NCBI GenBank assembly: GCA_018818065.1
Contig: JAHISV010000005.1
Span: 292,527-356,526, forward strand
Direction of reading: 5' to 3'
Source: Bacteroidota bacterium
Lineage (GTDB): Bacteria > Bacteroidota > Ignavibacteria > Ignavibacteriales > Melioribacteraceae
Length of the DNA stretch: 64,000 bases
The translations under genes were made by a program, and so were the position numbers. The notes beneath the pieces are model-generated. The model was not told the DNA's origin and made no database searches. It saw only the letters and a list, made by a program, of their open reading frames with translations. Of this stretch, positions 1-8,216 are shown piece after piece. Each line of letters opens with the position of its first letter. Within the stretch, counting starts at the first letter, position 1.

Positions 1-1
1 A

Positions 2-736
2 GCGTCGTCTGGGATAGGAGAAGCCTGCGCCCATGCTTTTGCCTATGAAGGAGCGAACCTTATTATTTCCGCGCGTAGATTTGAAAAAGTTGAAGAACTG
101 GCGAATGTAATTAGAGAAAAATATGACGTTAAGGTTCTTGCCCTAAAGATTGATGTTACAGACTACGGAATGGTTGAAAAAGCTGTTAGCGAGTTGACGG
201 ATGAATGGAAGAATATTGATATACTTATAAACAATGCCGGTAAGGGATTGGGTTTGGAAAAAATGTATGAGGATGATCCCAATAGCTGGGACGAAATGAT
301 AGACACAAATATTAAGGGCGCGCTATATGTAATAAAAGCTGTGGTTCCCGGAATGGTTGAACGCAAAAGTGGACATGTTATTAATCTTGGTTCTATTGCC
401 GGGCATGAGCCTTATCCCAAAGGTGGCGTTTATTGTGCAACAAAGCATGCCCTGGATGCAATAACTAAATCTTTAAGAATGGATGTTATTGACAAGAATG
501 TAAAAGTTAGCACTATAGATCCCGGCATGGTTGAAACAAATTTTGGTGAAATAAGATTTTATGGTGATAAAGAGAAAGCGGCAAATGTTTACAAGGGTGT
601 AAAACCATTAGTTGCTGAGGATATAGCTGAAACAATTGTTTTCATAGCAACTCGTCCGGCACATGTAAATATAAATGAGATAATTATTATGCCGCATGTC
701 CAGGCAAATCCATTTGTATGTCACAGGGAAGAATAG
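2..736 (+). CDS. Short-chain dehydrogenase/reductase (SDR), 5'-truncated by window edge
   Basis: The frame is open from base 2, so the gene begins upstream; 244 residues are visible. The fragment starts within the nucleotide-binding glycine motif (ASSGIGEA, the end of TGxxxGIG). It continues with a SARR segment expected after beta-2, where NADP-preferring SDRs carry basic residues, then the NNAG motif, the catalytic Ser in GSIAG and the YCATK active-site YxxxK. A PGMVET segment follows, as in classical SDRs. The C-terminal INEIIIMPHVQ region resembles the YdfG/serine-3-dehydrogenase branch, which is NADP-dependent and cytoplasmic, oxidising small hydroxy acids. Substrate cannot be read from sequence. 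Next gene is convergent. Confidence 0.9.
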   Translation, partial: ASSGIGEACAHAFAYEGANLIISARRFEKVEELANVIREKYDVKVLALKIDVTDYGMVEKAVSELTDEWKNIDILINNAGKGLGLEKMYEDDPNSWDEMIDTNIKGALYVIKAVVPGMVERKSGHVINLGSIAGHEPYPKGGVYCATKHALDAITKSLRMDVIDKNVKVSTIDPGMVETNFGEIRFYGDKEKAANVYKGVKPLVAEDIAETIVFIATRPAHVNINEIIIMPHVQANPFVCHREE

Positions 737-747
737 TAAGATTTTAG

Positions 748-766
748 CCTCCGGTTTGGCCGGAGG
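748..766. terminator. Hairpin between convergent SDR and YciO genes
   Basis: A perfect 7-bp GC-rich stem (CCTCCGG / CCGGAGG) with a 5-nt loop lies between two converging stop codons. No strong U-tract follows on either strand, so efficiency is uncertain, but the position fits a shared bidirectional terminator. Confidence 0.55.
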
Positions 767-772
767 TCTCTC

Positions 773-1384
773 TCAATAAAAATAACTTACATCGCCGGAG
801 CCTTCACGTATTATTTCGGGTTCTTCGCCACTAAGGTCAACTATACTTGATGGCATGCCCGTTAGACCCCCGACCGAAAGCATTAGGTCTACATGCATTC
901 CAAAAACAAGTTTAATTTCCTCAGGGTCAAATATCAATTCACCCCGTCTTGAGGTAACACTGGTGCTTACTATGGGGTTGCCTAATCCTTCGGCCAATTG
1001 CATTGCAATCTGGTTGTTTGGTATTCTTATTCCCACGGTCTTTCTTTTTGTCCATAATGCTTTGGGAGCAGTTTTAGCTGCGGGCAGGACGAATGTATAG
1101 GGACCCGGTAATAATTTCTTCATCGATTTGTAGGCATAATCAGAAACTTTAGCATACTTGGCTATATCTTTTAAATCAGCACAAATAAAGCTGAATAGCT
1201 TAGAGTCGGCTTCATTTTTAATACTGTAAATTCTTTCCAACGCATCTTTATTGAAAATATCGCAGCCTAAACCATATACGGTATCGGTAGGATATATAAC
1301 CACGCCACCATCTTTTAGAACATCAATTGCCTTGTTGATGTATCTTTGCTGTGGGTTTTCAGGGTGAAGTTCGTAAAATTCCAT
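773..1384 (-). CDS. YrdC/Sua5/YciO-family protein (threonylcarbamoyl-AMP synthase-like)
   Basis: 203 residues forming a single YrdC domain. The N-terminus (FYELHPENPQQR) strongly resembles E. coli YciO rather than TsaC. The ATP/threonine-binding segment YPTDTVYGLGCD is intact, as are the KxR-like basic region (TKRKTVGIRIP) and the GNPIVSTSV segment. Family members make L-threonylcarbamoyladenylate from threonine, bicarbonate and ATP for the t6A37 modification of tRNA; for YciO-type proteins that activity is weaker or unproven. It lacks the extra C-terminal Sua5 domain. ATG start at 1384. Whether it is the organism's main TsaC cannot be decided here. Confidence 0.88.
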   Translation of the reverse strand: MEFYELHPENPQQRYINKAIDVLKDGGVVIYPTDTVYGLGCDIFNKDALERIYSIKNEADSKLFSFICADLKDIAKYAKVSDYAYKSMKKLLPGPYTFVLPAAKTAPKALWTKRKTVGIRIPNNQIAMQLAEGLGNPIVSTSVTSRRGELIFDPEEIKLVFGMHVDLMLSVGGLTGMPSSIVDLSGEEPEIIREGSGDVSYFY

Positions 1385-1808
1385 ATTTACCTTGCGACAT
1401 TTTCGGTAACCTACAAAAGAATTTTGAATAAATCCTAAAAAAGTAATCCTCTTGCAGGCAAAAACAATTTCTTCTTAAAATCAAATTAGCGAACTACTCA
1501 ATCCCCAGGACTTAACACTGTTTGCTTTATATTCCAAATTTCGATATACTTTTGGTGCTTCTTGTAATTTATTTTGTGCTTTTCTCAAATACAACAATCT
1601 TTACAAAAGCAATTTTACTATTAAAAACTATAATAAGATCATTGATTATGTTTGGTTCAGTTTTAACAGGATTGGTATGTGATGAATACAGAGCACGTAT
1701 TCCGTTCCTGTTATTATCAAAAGCCAGTTTTATTATAGCTCATCTTATCTTCGTTTTAAAGAAAAGACCTTTACCCTACTAACTACCATTTTATCCATAC
1801 TATTATTT
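1385..1808. other. Intergenic region without a confident gene
   Basis: AT-rich spacer between the divergent YciO and queC genes. It contains an 86-codon TTG-started open frame (1522-1782, plus) encoding a hydrophobic peptide with no family resemblance I recognise and no clear ribosome-binding site; I do not call it a gene. No RNA gene was recognised. Confidence 0.5.
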
Positions 1809-1816
1809 TATCTTTG
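1809..1816 (+). promoter_or_regulatory. Putative Bacteroidota-type -7 promoter element for queC
   Basis: TATCTTTG matches the Bacteroidota -7 consensus TAnnTTTG and lies 62 nt before the queC ATG. A convincing -33 TTTG element is not visible. It is immediately followed by a small hairpin. Confidence 0.5.
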
Positions 1817-1837
1817 TAATGCGCAATTTGTGCATTA
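1817..1837 (+). promoter_or_regulatory. Hairpin in the queC leader
   Basis: TAATGCGCA / TGTGCATTA pair over 9 bp (one G-U) around a 3-nt loop directly downstream of the -7-like element, so it would sit at the very 5' end of the queC mRNA or act as a DNA palindrome. It does not match the preQ1-I riboswitch layout I know (hairpin plus A-rich tail pairing into the loop). Role unknown. Confidence 0.4.
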
Positions 1838-1878
1838 TATAGGAATTAAAGACAGACAAACAAAAAAGAAATCTAAAA

Positions 1879-2568
1879 ATGGAAACAAAACAGAAAGCAG
1901 TTGTTGCAGTCAGTGGTGGACTGGATAGTTGTGTTACAGCGGCCATTGCCAGCGAAAAATATGATCTTGCCTTCGCTCACATTAATTACGGGCAGAGAAC
2001 CGAGAAAAGAGAATTGCAAGCCTTTAATGATATTGCTGATTTCTACGGAATAAAAGATCGACTGGTTATTGATTTTACACACCTTGCTAAAATTGGTGGA
2101 TCATCCTTAACGGATAGCAGAATGGAAGTTACGGCTGCAGATTTAGAGGCTACAGAAATTCCAACTTCTTACGTACCCTTCAGAAATGCCAATATATTAA
2201 CAGCATGTGTAAGTTGGGCAGAGGTGCTGGGCGCTGAAGCAATTTTTATTGGAGCAGTTCACGAAGATTCCTCAGGTTACCCTGATTGCAGACCGGACTT
2301 TTTTGAGGCTTTCAGAGTAGTCGCCGAAAAAGGTACTAAGACCGAAACGAAGGTAAGTATTGAAACGCCAATTATTCATTTGGACAAAAATGAGATAATA
2401 AAAAAAGGGTTTGAGCTAAGTGCCCCTCTCCACCTTACGTGGTCATGTTATCAGGCTGAAGATGAATCGTGTGGAGTTTGTGACAGCTGCGCATTACGTT
2501 TAAGAGGCTTTGAGCAAGTTGGAGTTGAAGACCCCATAAAATATAAAATAAGACCATCATATAAATAA
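1879..2568 (+). CDS. queC: 7-cyano-7-deazaguanine (preQ0) synthase QueC
   Basis: 229 residues, the usual QueC length. QueC converts 7-carboxy-7-deazaguanine to preQ0 using ATP and ammonia in queuosine biosynthesis. The N-terminal PP-loop SGGLDSC binds ATP, and HINYGQR follows as in the family. The C-terminal zinc site is intact (CYQ...CGVCDSC; four cysteines), as is the [10 protein letters not shown] segment typical of QueC. The ATG at 1879 is preceded by an A-rich leader rather than a strong Shine-Dalgarno. queF follows after 20 nt, so two consecutive queuosine steps are encoded together. Cytoplasmic. Confidence 0.96.
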   Translation: METKQKAVVAVSGGLDSCVTAAIASEKYDLAFAHINYGQRTEKRELQAFNDIADFYGIKDRLVIDFTHLAKIGGSSLTDSRMEVTAADLEATEIPTSYVPFRNANILTACVSWAEVLGAEAIFIGAVHEDSSGYPDCRPDFFEAFRVVAEKGTKTETKVSIETPIIHLDKNEIIKKGFELSAPLHLTWSCYQAEDESCGVCDSCALRLRGFEQVGVEDPIKYKIRPSYK

Positions 2569-2588
2569 AACAAATTAATGAGGGAGTA

Positions 2589-2954
2589 ATGGAAGATAGA
2601 AAAAAATTATTAGAGACTTTTGAAAACGCCTACCCTGACAGAGATTATGTAATTGAGCATACGGCGCCGGAGTTCACTTCAGTATGCCCTAAAACAGGAC
2701 AACCCGATTTTGCCACAATGATTTTGGAATACATTCCTGATCAGCTGTGTGTTGAGTTAAAGGCTTACAAAATTTATTTAACTTCATTCCGTAACGACGG
2801 TATCTTTTACGAAAGTGTAACTAATATGATTTTGGATGATCTGGTTGCCGTTCTTCAACCAAGATATATGAGAATTACTGCCGAGTTTAACGTTAGAGGC
2901 GGTATTTCTTCAGTTATAGAAGTGGAACATCATAAAGAAGAATCAATTAACTAA
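2589..2954 (+). CDS. queF: NADPH-dependent preQ0 reductase QueF (type I, short)
   Basis: 121 residues. It reduces the nitrile of preQ0 to the primary amine preQ1 at the expense of two NADPH. The catalytic Cys33 lies in [10 protein letters not shown] with the acid Asp40. The QueF motif ELKAYK (family E-[SL]-K-[SA]-x-K) follows, with FYESVTN supplying the substrate-binding Glu. It is shorter than the roughly 165-residue B. subtilis enzyme but has all core motifs. The start has a good ribosome-binding site (GAGGGAG). It sits between queC and tyrosine phenol-lyase, probably in one transcript. Confidence 0.95.
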   Translation: MEDRKKLLETFENAYPDRDYVIEHTAPEFTSVCPKTGQPDFATMILEYIPDQLCVELKAYKIYLTSFRNDGIFYESVTNMILDDLVAVLQPRYMRITAEFNVRGGISSVIEVEHHKEESIN

Positions 2955-2992
2955 ACAACTGTTATAAAAAAAGCAAAAAATCTGGAGATGTA

Positions 2993-4390
2993 ATGGCTAA
3001 GAAAAAAGTAGTAGTAGAAGCAGCTTGGGCAGAACCTTTCAAAATTAAGGTTGTTGAACCAATCAAAATGACAACAAAAGATTACCGTCTAAAATGTGTT
3101 GAAGAAGCAGGCTACAATACATTCTTATTGAAATCAGAAGATGTTTATATTGACTTGCTAACTGATAGTGGTACAAACGCAATGAGTGATCGCCAGTGGG
3201 CTGGTATGATGATGGGTGACGAAGCATATGCAGGAAGTAGAAATTTTTATAGCCTGTGGGATAACGTTAAGAAATATTACGGGATGCCGTATTTTGTACC
3301 TACTCATCAGGGAAGAGCAGCAGAGCATATGGTTTCCCAAATTCTTATTAAAAAAGGAGATTATGTTCCGGGCAACATGTATTTCACAACAACAAGACTG
3401 CACCAGGAGTTAGCCGGTGCTACTTTTGTTGATGTAATCATTGACGAAGCCCATAATCCCGATAGTGAACATCCTTTCAAGGGAAACGTTGATCTTAAGA
3501 AATTAGATAAATTGGTTAAAGAAGTCGGCGCAGACAAAATACCTTATATTTGTATTGCTGGTCCGGTTAACATGGCCGGTGGTCAACCGTTCTCAATGCA
3601 AAACCTAAAAGATGTTCAAACCTTCTGTAAAGAACACAAAATAAAAATGTGGTTTGATGCTACACGTGCCTGTGAAAATGCATTCTTTATTCAGGAACGC
3701 GAAAAAGGATATGCAGACAAAACCATTCCTCAAATTCTGAAAGAAATGTGCTCATTCTTTGAGGGTCTATGGGTAAGTGCTAAAAAAGATTTAATGGTAA
3801 ATATTGGAGGCATTTTAGCAACCCGTAATAAAAAAGTATATGAAAAAGCAAGAAACATGGTTGTTGTATACGAAGGTCTTCATACATACGGTGGTTTAGC
3901 AGGTAGAGATATGGAAGCTATGGCTATTGGTATGGAAGAGATGGTTGAGTATGATAATATCAGAATGAGAGTTAAACAAGTAGAATATGCCGGTAAGCAG
4001 TTAGAGAAACATGGTGTTCCAATCGTTAGACCAATAGGCGGCCATGCAATATTTCTTAACGCAAATAAATTCTTGTCTCATTTACCAAAAGAACAATTCA
4101 GAGCTCAGACATTAGCCTCAGAAATTTATATTGAGTCTGGAGTTCGTGCAATGGAGAGAGGTGTTGTTTCAGCCGGACGTGATCCCAAAACCGGTGATCA
4201 TCGTTATCCAAAACTTGAATTAGTACGCTTAACATTTCCAAGAAGAGTTTATACCCAGGCACATATTGATGTTATGGTTGAAGCTATTGTAAAAGTATAC
4301 AAAAACAGAAAGAATGTTAAAGGTTTAAAAATGACTTACGAACCTGAATACTTAAGATTCTTCCAGGCAAGATTCGATAGATTGAAATAA
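2993..4390 (+). CDS. tpl: Tyrosine phenol-lyase (beta-elimination PLP enzyme)
   Basis: 465 residues of the tryptophanase/tyrosine phenol-lyase (TPL) family. TPL cleaves L-tyrosine to phenol, pyruvate and ammonia. The LLTDSGTNAMSD and MMMGDEAYAGS blocks, the PLP lysine (SAKKD, about Lys265) and YGGLAGRDMEAM are present. The residues that separate TPL from tryptophanase are of TPL type: Thr in NMYFTTTR (position 132; Asp in tryptophanase) and Arg in AMERG (position 389; Ile in tryptophanase). The paired Phe of the active-site lid (RFFQARF) are also kept. RBS GGAGATGTA. It follows queF by 38 nt. A strong hairpin terminator lies downstream. Substrate call rests on these residues and overall similarity. 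Confidence 0.9.
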   Translation: MAKKKVVVEAAWAEPFKIKVVEPIKMTTKDYRLKCVEEAGYNTFLLKSEDVYIDLLTDSGTNAMSDRQWAGMMMGDEAYAGSRNFYSLWDNVKKYYGMPYFVPTHQGRAAEHMVSQILIKKGDYVPGNMYFTTTRLHQELAGATFVDVIIDEAHNPDSEHPFKGNVDLKKLDKLVKEVGADKIPYICIAGPVNMAGGQPFSMQNLKDVQTFCKEHKIKMWFDATRACENAFFIQEREKGYADKTIPQILKEMCSFFEGLWVSAKKDLMVNIGGILATRNKKVYEKARNMVVVYEGLHTYGGLAGRDMEAMAIGMEEMVEYDNIRMRVKQVEYAGKQLEKHGVPIVRPIGGHAIFLNANKFLSHLPKEQFRAQTLASEIYIESGVRAMERGVVSAGRDPKTGDHRYPKLELVRLTFPRRVYTQAHIDVMVEAIVKVYKNRKNVKGLKMTYEPEYLRFFQARFDRLK

Positions 4391-4396
4391 TATTCG

Positions 4397-4404
4397 TATC
4401 TTTG
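4397..4404 (+). promoter_or_regulatory. Putative -7 promoter element before glnD
   Basis: A second TATCTTTG, identical to the element before queC, 57 nt upstream of the glnD ATG and upstream of the hairpin at 4425-4453. If used, the hairpin would be in the glnD leader and could attenuate it. Confidence 0.35.
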
Positions 4405-4424
4405 TGAGAAATACATTGAAAGGC

Positions 4425-4458
4425 TGCAGGGATTCGTAGTTCGAGTCCCTGCATTTTT
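4425..4458 (+). terminator. Strong rho-independent terminator (or attenuator) between tpl and glnD
   Basis: TGCAGGGA pairs with TCCCTGCA; four further pairs (one G-U) extend it to a 12-bp stem with a UAGUU loop, and TTTTT follows. The descending arm GTTCGAGTCCCTGCA resembles a tRNA T-loop/3' end, but no tRNA precedes it. The U-tract ends 2 nt before the annotated glnD ATG. Confidence 0.85.
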
Positions 4459-4460
4459 AT

Positions 4461-7022
4461 ATGGACAACCTGACACAAGTGCGAAAATATTTCGAAGAGC
4501 AAAAAAAAATGCTCTTCACAAATTCAGAATTATTGAAAGATTCATACAAGTTTTGCGTGAATTATTCAACGCTGGTAGAAGAATGTATTTATAGAATCTC
4601 ACCCTCTAAACCGGAAAATTTAGTTGTTGTTGCTGCTGGTAGTTTCGCGCGAAGAGAACTCTCCCCTTATTCTGATATAGATATTATGTTTATCGTTTCT
4701 GAATTGAAGGGGAATGAGGAACAGATTAATGCACTTGTTACAAAATTTTGGGATTGCGGAATAGAAGTCTCACATACTGTGCGTGACTTTTCTGACATTG
4801 AAAGATTTATTACCAACAACCTTGCCTCTTTCACACAACTTCTCGAAACCCGTTATTTAATAGGTTCAAAAAAAATATATAAAGAGTGGGCTGAAAAACT
4901 TCACGAGGTTATTACACCAGGGAGTAAAGAGAAACTGATTTACGAGTACTTTGAAGATGTTGAGGCTCGACATAAAAAATATGGCGAATCCCCCAAGGTA
5001 CTTGAACCAAACATTAAATTTTCAGCCGGCGGTTTAAGGGATCTGCATATTGTTGGGTGGATATATTCCTTGGTTAATAATATATATGAAGTAACTCAGG
5101 AAGAGACGACCCATACAGAATATCTGCTGGAACTGTTCAAGAAAGATCAAATTGTATCTTCCAAGGGTATTGGCCGGTTATATGAGTGTTACAAATTTAT
5201 TCTTGGGGCGAGAAACCTGCTTCATATAATTGGGACTAAGAAAAATGACAGGCTGGAGTTCTCTGCCCAGGAAAAAATCGGTCATTATCTTGGTTACAAA
5301 GACGATACTTGGCATGAGTATATGCATAAATATTTTTACTCGGCAGGCATCCTTAATCGTTTCAGTAACACTATGATGAAGAGATTCAAGGATGAGATTT
5401 CTTCCCCCATATCTGACTATCTTCTTATTGAAGTTGATAACGATTTTTCTGTTAAAGGAAAAGTTATATACATAAATCACAAAGAGATTGATTTATCCCT
5501 TTCTGATATCTTACGGGCCTACTACTACCGTGGACTTTATAATGCACGATTTGAAGAAAGATTACGTTCGGCGATTATTGAAAGAGTCATTGAACTGGAC
5601 GGGACTCATCCTCAGGAACGTGGTTCTTCGGTTTTCTTCAGGGAGATAATGAACCTTCCCAGAAATGTTGGTAAGACACTTACTTCCATGAATGAAGTAG
5701 GTCTATTAGCTGCGTTTCTGCCGGAGTTTAAGGACCTGGTTGGTTTCTTCCAACCCGGTGTATATCATTGCTATACTGCCGATGAGCACACCCTTATTGC
5801 CTTGAATAATCTTGAGAAACTTGAAGGCTCTGACACTTATGAAGGTAAGTTGTACGATAGTATAAGGAACAAAGACGTATTATTCCTTTCAGTTTTATTT
5901 CACGATATTGCAAAACCCATTTCTGTTTCAGGACACGAAATATTAGGTTCTGAAATTGCCTGTTCCGTTATGGAACGACTCGGTTATGAACATGAAGAGA
6001 TTGAAGTTGCGAAGTTTCTGGTTAAGCATCACCTTACCATGGAACAAATTGCCTTTAGAAGAAACCTTAACGATCCATCCACGTTAAACGCGTTTCGTGC
6101 CATCATTGGTTCGACACGTGAACTTGATCTTTTATACCTTGTTACTTATGCCGACCTTTCTGCAGTTAGTCCACAGGTCTGGACAGGGTGGAAAAGTGAT
6201 CTGCTTCAGGAATTATATCGCAAAGTTAAAACTATGATTCTGGAACGGATGGATGGTGAAGAATTGCTATCTGTTGCATCGCAAAATATCATTGAGCAGA
6301 CATTTGACACCGAAGACAAGCAAGTGATGGATCACCTGAAATCAATTAATGATATCGGTTATCTTCAGCAGTTCTCGCAGGAAGAAATTAATGCCCATGT
6401 TGATGAAATTGAGAGGGGTTCCGATGTCTCCGTCTTTTTTAAGGAGGAGAGCGATTATACTAATATTACGGTTATTGCCCATGATAGTTACTCACTCCTT
6501 TCAAGGTTATGCGGAGCACTTTCTATAAATGACATCAATATTCATGATGCGCGTATATTCACCAGGAATGATAATATAATAATTGATAACTTCAATGTCT
6601 CAGATTTTAGAACCGGTGAGGTTATAAAGCCTGAAAACTACGAAAAGATTAAGAGTGATCTTATCTTAGCTGCTGGCAATAAATTACAAATAGCCAAGGA
6701 GTTTAACCGGGTAAAATCCAAGTGGTGGAGAATTGAAAATAAATTTTTCAAGCGTGCAGGAAAGATCAAAATTGTTTTTGAAAAACATGAGAAGTATACT
6801 ATAATTGATGTGTACTCGCCGGACAGACTTGGACTGCTTTATCAGATCACTAAAAAAATGACTGAGTTGGGCGTTTCAATTTCCCTGGCTAAAATATCTA
6901 CCAAATCGGACGATGTTGTTGATGCATTTTACACGCTTGACCGTAACGGAAATAAAATCTCACCAAACGAGTACGAACTTATCCGGTTCGAAATTACAGA
7001 AGCCATTAAAGAATTACTTTAG
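4461..7022 (+). CDS. glnD: [Protein-PII] uridylyltransferase / uridylyl-removing enzyme GlnD
   Basis: 853 residues with the full GlnD architecture: nucleotidyltransferase domain with GSFARREL and catalytic SDIDI (Gly60-Asp74), GlnD PII-uridylylase domain (KFSAGGLRDLH), HD phosphohydrolase domain (LFHDIAKP) and two C-terminal ACT domains (about 675-735 and 785-853; the second contains SPDRLGLLYQI). The family senses glutamine and uridylylates or de-uridylylates PII to control nitrogen assimilation. No PII or amtB gene is in the window. The ATG at 4461 has no visible Shine-Dalgarno and abuts a terminator U-tract; a downstream ATG at 4509, preceded by GAAGAGC and A-rich sequence, is a possible true start. 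Confidence 0.93.
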   Translation: MDNLTQVRKYFEEQKKMLFTNSELLKDSYKFCVNYSTLVEECIYRISPSKPENLVVVAAGSFARRELSPYSDIDIMFIVSELKGNEEQINALVTKFWDCGIEVSHTVRDFSDIERFITNNLASFTQLLETRYLIGSKKIYKEWAEKLHEVITPGSKEKLIYEYFEDVEARHKKYGESPKVLEPNIKFSAGGLRDLHIVGWIYSLVNNIYEVTQEETTHTEYLLELFKKDQIVSSKGIGRLYECYKFILGARNLLHIIGTKKNDRLEFSAQEKIGHYLGYKDDTWHEYMHKYFYSAGILNRFSNTMMKRFKDEISSPISDYLLIEVDNDFSVKGKVIYINHKEIDLSLSDILRAYYYRGLYNARFEERLRSAIIERVIELDGTHPQERGSSVFFREIMNLPRNVGKTLTSMNEVGLLAAFLPEFKDLVGFFQPGVYHCYTADEHTLIALNNLEKLEGSDTYEGKLYDSIRNKDVLFLSVLFHDIAKPISVSGHEILGSEIACSVMERLGYEHEEIEVAKFLVKHHLTMEQIAFRRNLNDPSTLNAFRAIIGSTRELDLLYLVTYADLSAVSPQVWTGWKSDLLQELYRKVKTMILERMDGEELLSVASQNIIEQTFDTEDKQVMDHLKSINDIGYLQQFSQEEINAHVDEIERGSDVSVFFKEESDYTNITVIAHDSYSLLSRLCGALSINDINIHDARIFTRNDNIIIDNFNVSDFRTGEVIKPENYEKIKSDLILAAGNKLQIAKEFNRVKSKWWRIENKFFKRAGKIKIVFEKHEKYTIIDVYSPDRLGLLYQITKKMTELGVSISLAKISTKSDDVVDAFYTLDRNGNKISPNEYELIRFEITEAIKELL

Positions 7023-7030
7023 GAGTTCCC

Positions 7031-7498
7031 TTGAATTTTATGAATAAAACCAATCCTATTGGTGTGCTGGATTATGCCGATGAAGGCTTACAATATGTTA
7101 AAATTATTACTCAACGAATCCCGAACGAAAAAATCATATACTTTAACAACCGGATTGAAGGTGTACTGGATTCAGCTTCGCTGACCGGTTTGGCTGAAGA
7201 AGGCGTTGATTTATTAATTAAGAAAAATTCCAAGGCAATTGTTGTTGTAAGCTTGTCACTTGGGAATAATACCCTCGAACACCTCAGAAATAAGTATAAG
7301 CAGATTACGTTTATTCCTTTCTTCACGCCAACCGCTGATGTCAGAAACATTGATCATAATCTCGAGGGGATGGGAGTAAGATGTACCCTTGGCGCTCAGG
7401 CAAAGCATGAGTTTTATGTTGATGATGAAATTACGTTTACGAATCAGTATGAAAAAGTGATAGGATCAAAACCAGACTATGTTGAAAAAATAAAATAG
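7031..7498 (+). CDS. Truncated, catalytically degenerate glutamate racemase-like (MurI N-domain) protein
   Basis: 155 residues from a TTG at 7031, with AGGAG five nt upstream; the internal ATG at 7040 is poorly spaced. NPIGVLDYADEGLQ, PNEKIIYFNN and the KAIVVV strand followed by LEHLR align by eye with the first domain of glutamate racemase (GVFDSGxGGL, PxExxxYFGD, ACNTAS). The second domain is absent, since MurI is about 265 residues. The catalytic Cys of ACNTAS is replaced (VSLSLG) and the Ser after the proton-relay Asp is Tyr. A racemase activity is therefore unlikely; a binding or regulatory role is inference. It begins 8 nt after glnD and is probably co-transcribed. Confidence 0.6.
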   Translation: MNFMNKTNPIGVLDYADEGLQYVKIITQRIPNEKIIYFNNRIEGVLDSASLTGLAEEGVDLLIKKNSKAIVVVSLSLGNNTLEHLRNKYKQITFIPFFTPTADVRNIDHNLEGMGVRCTLGAQAKHEFYVDDEITFTNQYEKVIGSKPDYVEKIK

Positions 7499-7570
7499 AA
7501 CCTGTCTATACCGGCAGGCTGGCGCAGATTTTCAGAATTGTTTTGATAAAAGAATGATAAAAAATATTTT

Positions 7571-7622
7571 TCACTCAGTCACTCAGTCACTCAGTCACTC
7601 AGTCACTCAGTCACTCAGTCAC
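7571..7622. repeat. Octanucleotide tandem repeat (TCACTCAG, 6.5 copies)
   Basis: Six perfect copies of TCACTCAG plus TCAC, with no interruptions. The last partial unit supplies the stop codon (TGA on the minus strand) of the NUDIX gene, so copy-number change would not alter the protein. It fills the convergent gap. Confidence 0.95.
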
Positions 7623-8149
7623 TTTTTCCTCATCTTATAATACGCCACTCCCGCAATAGTCTTGCTATCCTTAATTCTTCCATCAAGAATCATTTTTTCA
7701 ACTTCATCCAGAGGATATTCAAATACTTCCATATCGAACTCCCCTTCCTCACGGGCATGATCGCCGGCCGTCAGGTCTTCAGCCAGATAGATATGCAGCT
7801 CTTCATTACAGAATCCTGGAGTTGTATAGATGCTGCCAAGTTTGGTAACCTTTTGGGTAGTATAACCTGTTTCCTCAGTCAGTTCGCGTGTGGCACAAAC
7901 TTGCGGGTCTTCATTTATTTCCAGTTTACCGGCGGGCAATTCCAACAGGAATTTATCAAAAGGATAACGATACTGTTTAACCATAACAATTTTTCCATCA
8001 TCCTTTACAGGCAGAACGACAGCGCCGCCATTGTGCAGAATGACTTCCCTTATTCCTTTATTACCGCTATCGTATGTAATGTCATCAACGCGAATATCAA
8101 AAACTCTTCCTCTAAAAATCATTTCCTGTTTATCAACTTTATGATTCAT
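7619..8149 (-). CDS. NUDIX hydrolase, ADP-ribose pyrophosphatase-like
   Basis: 176 residues. The Nudix box GX5EX7REUXEEXGU is complete: Gly of PAGKLEINE, the upstream Glu and RELTEETGY. The preceding ELPAGK and following IYTTPGFCNEELHIYLAEDL are characteristic of ADP-ribose/ADP-sugar pyrophosphatases (NudF/TrgB type), which hydrolyse ADP-ribose to AMP and ribose-5-phosphate. This is a cytoplasmic housekeeping enzyme. ATG start at 8149. The stop codon falls within the octanucleotide repeat. The exact substrate is not determined by sequence. Confidence 0.92.
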   Translation of the reverse strand: MNHKVDKQEMIFRGRVFDIRVDDITYDSGNKGIREVILHNGGAVVLPVKDDGKIVMVKQYRYPFDKFLLELPAGKLEINEDPQVCATRELTEETGYTTQKVTKLGSIYTTPGFCNEELHIYLAEDLTAGDHAREEGEFDMEVFEYPLDEVEKMILDGRIKDSKTIAGVAYYKMRKK

Positions 8150-8216
8150 TCTAATCCTTCAATTTTTTAAATAGAAGATGCTAATCTCTAACTTCTGAAT
8201 TCTACCCCCCAACTTT

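Noticed and set aside
1522..1782. 86-codon hydrophobic open frame upstream of queC
   Set aside because: TTG start with no ribosome-binding site, AT-rich hydrophobic composition, no recognisable family; probably chance.
1817..1837. preQ1 riboswitch in the queC leader
   Set aside because: Only a short hairpin is present; the A-rich tail and loop-tail pairing of known preQ1 classes are not seen.
4425..4458. tRNA gene ending at the tpl-glnD gap
   Set aside because: No D-arm, anticodon arm or acceptor 5' strand precedes the T-loop-like string; it fits a terminator better.
7499..7560. CCTG...CAGG repeat as a mobile-element end
   Set aside because: Arms of only 4 bp; no second copy seen in the window.
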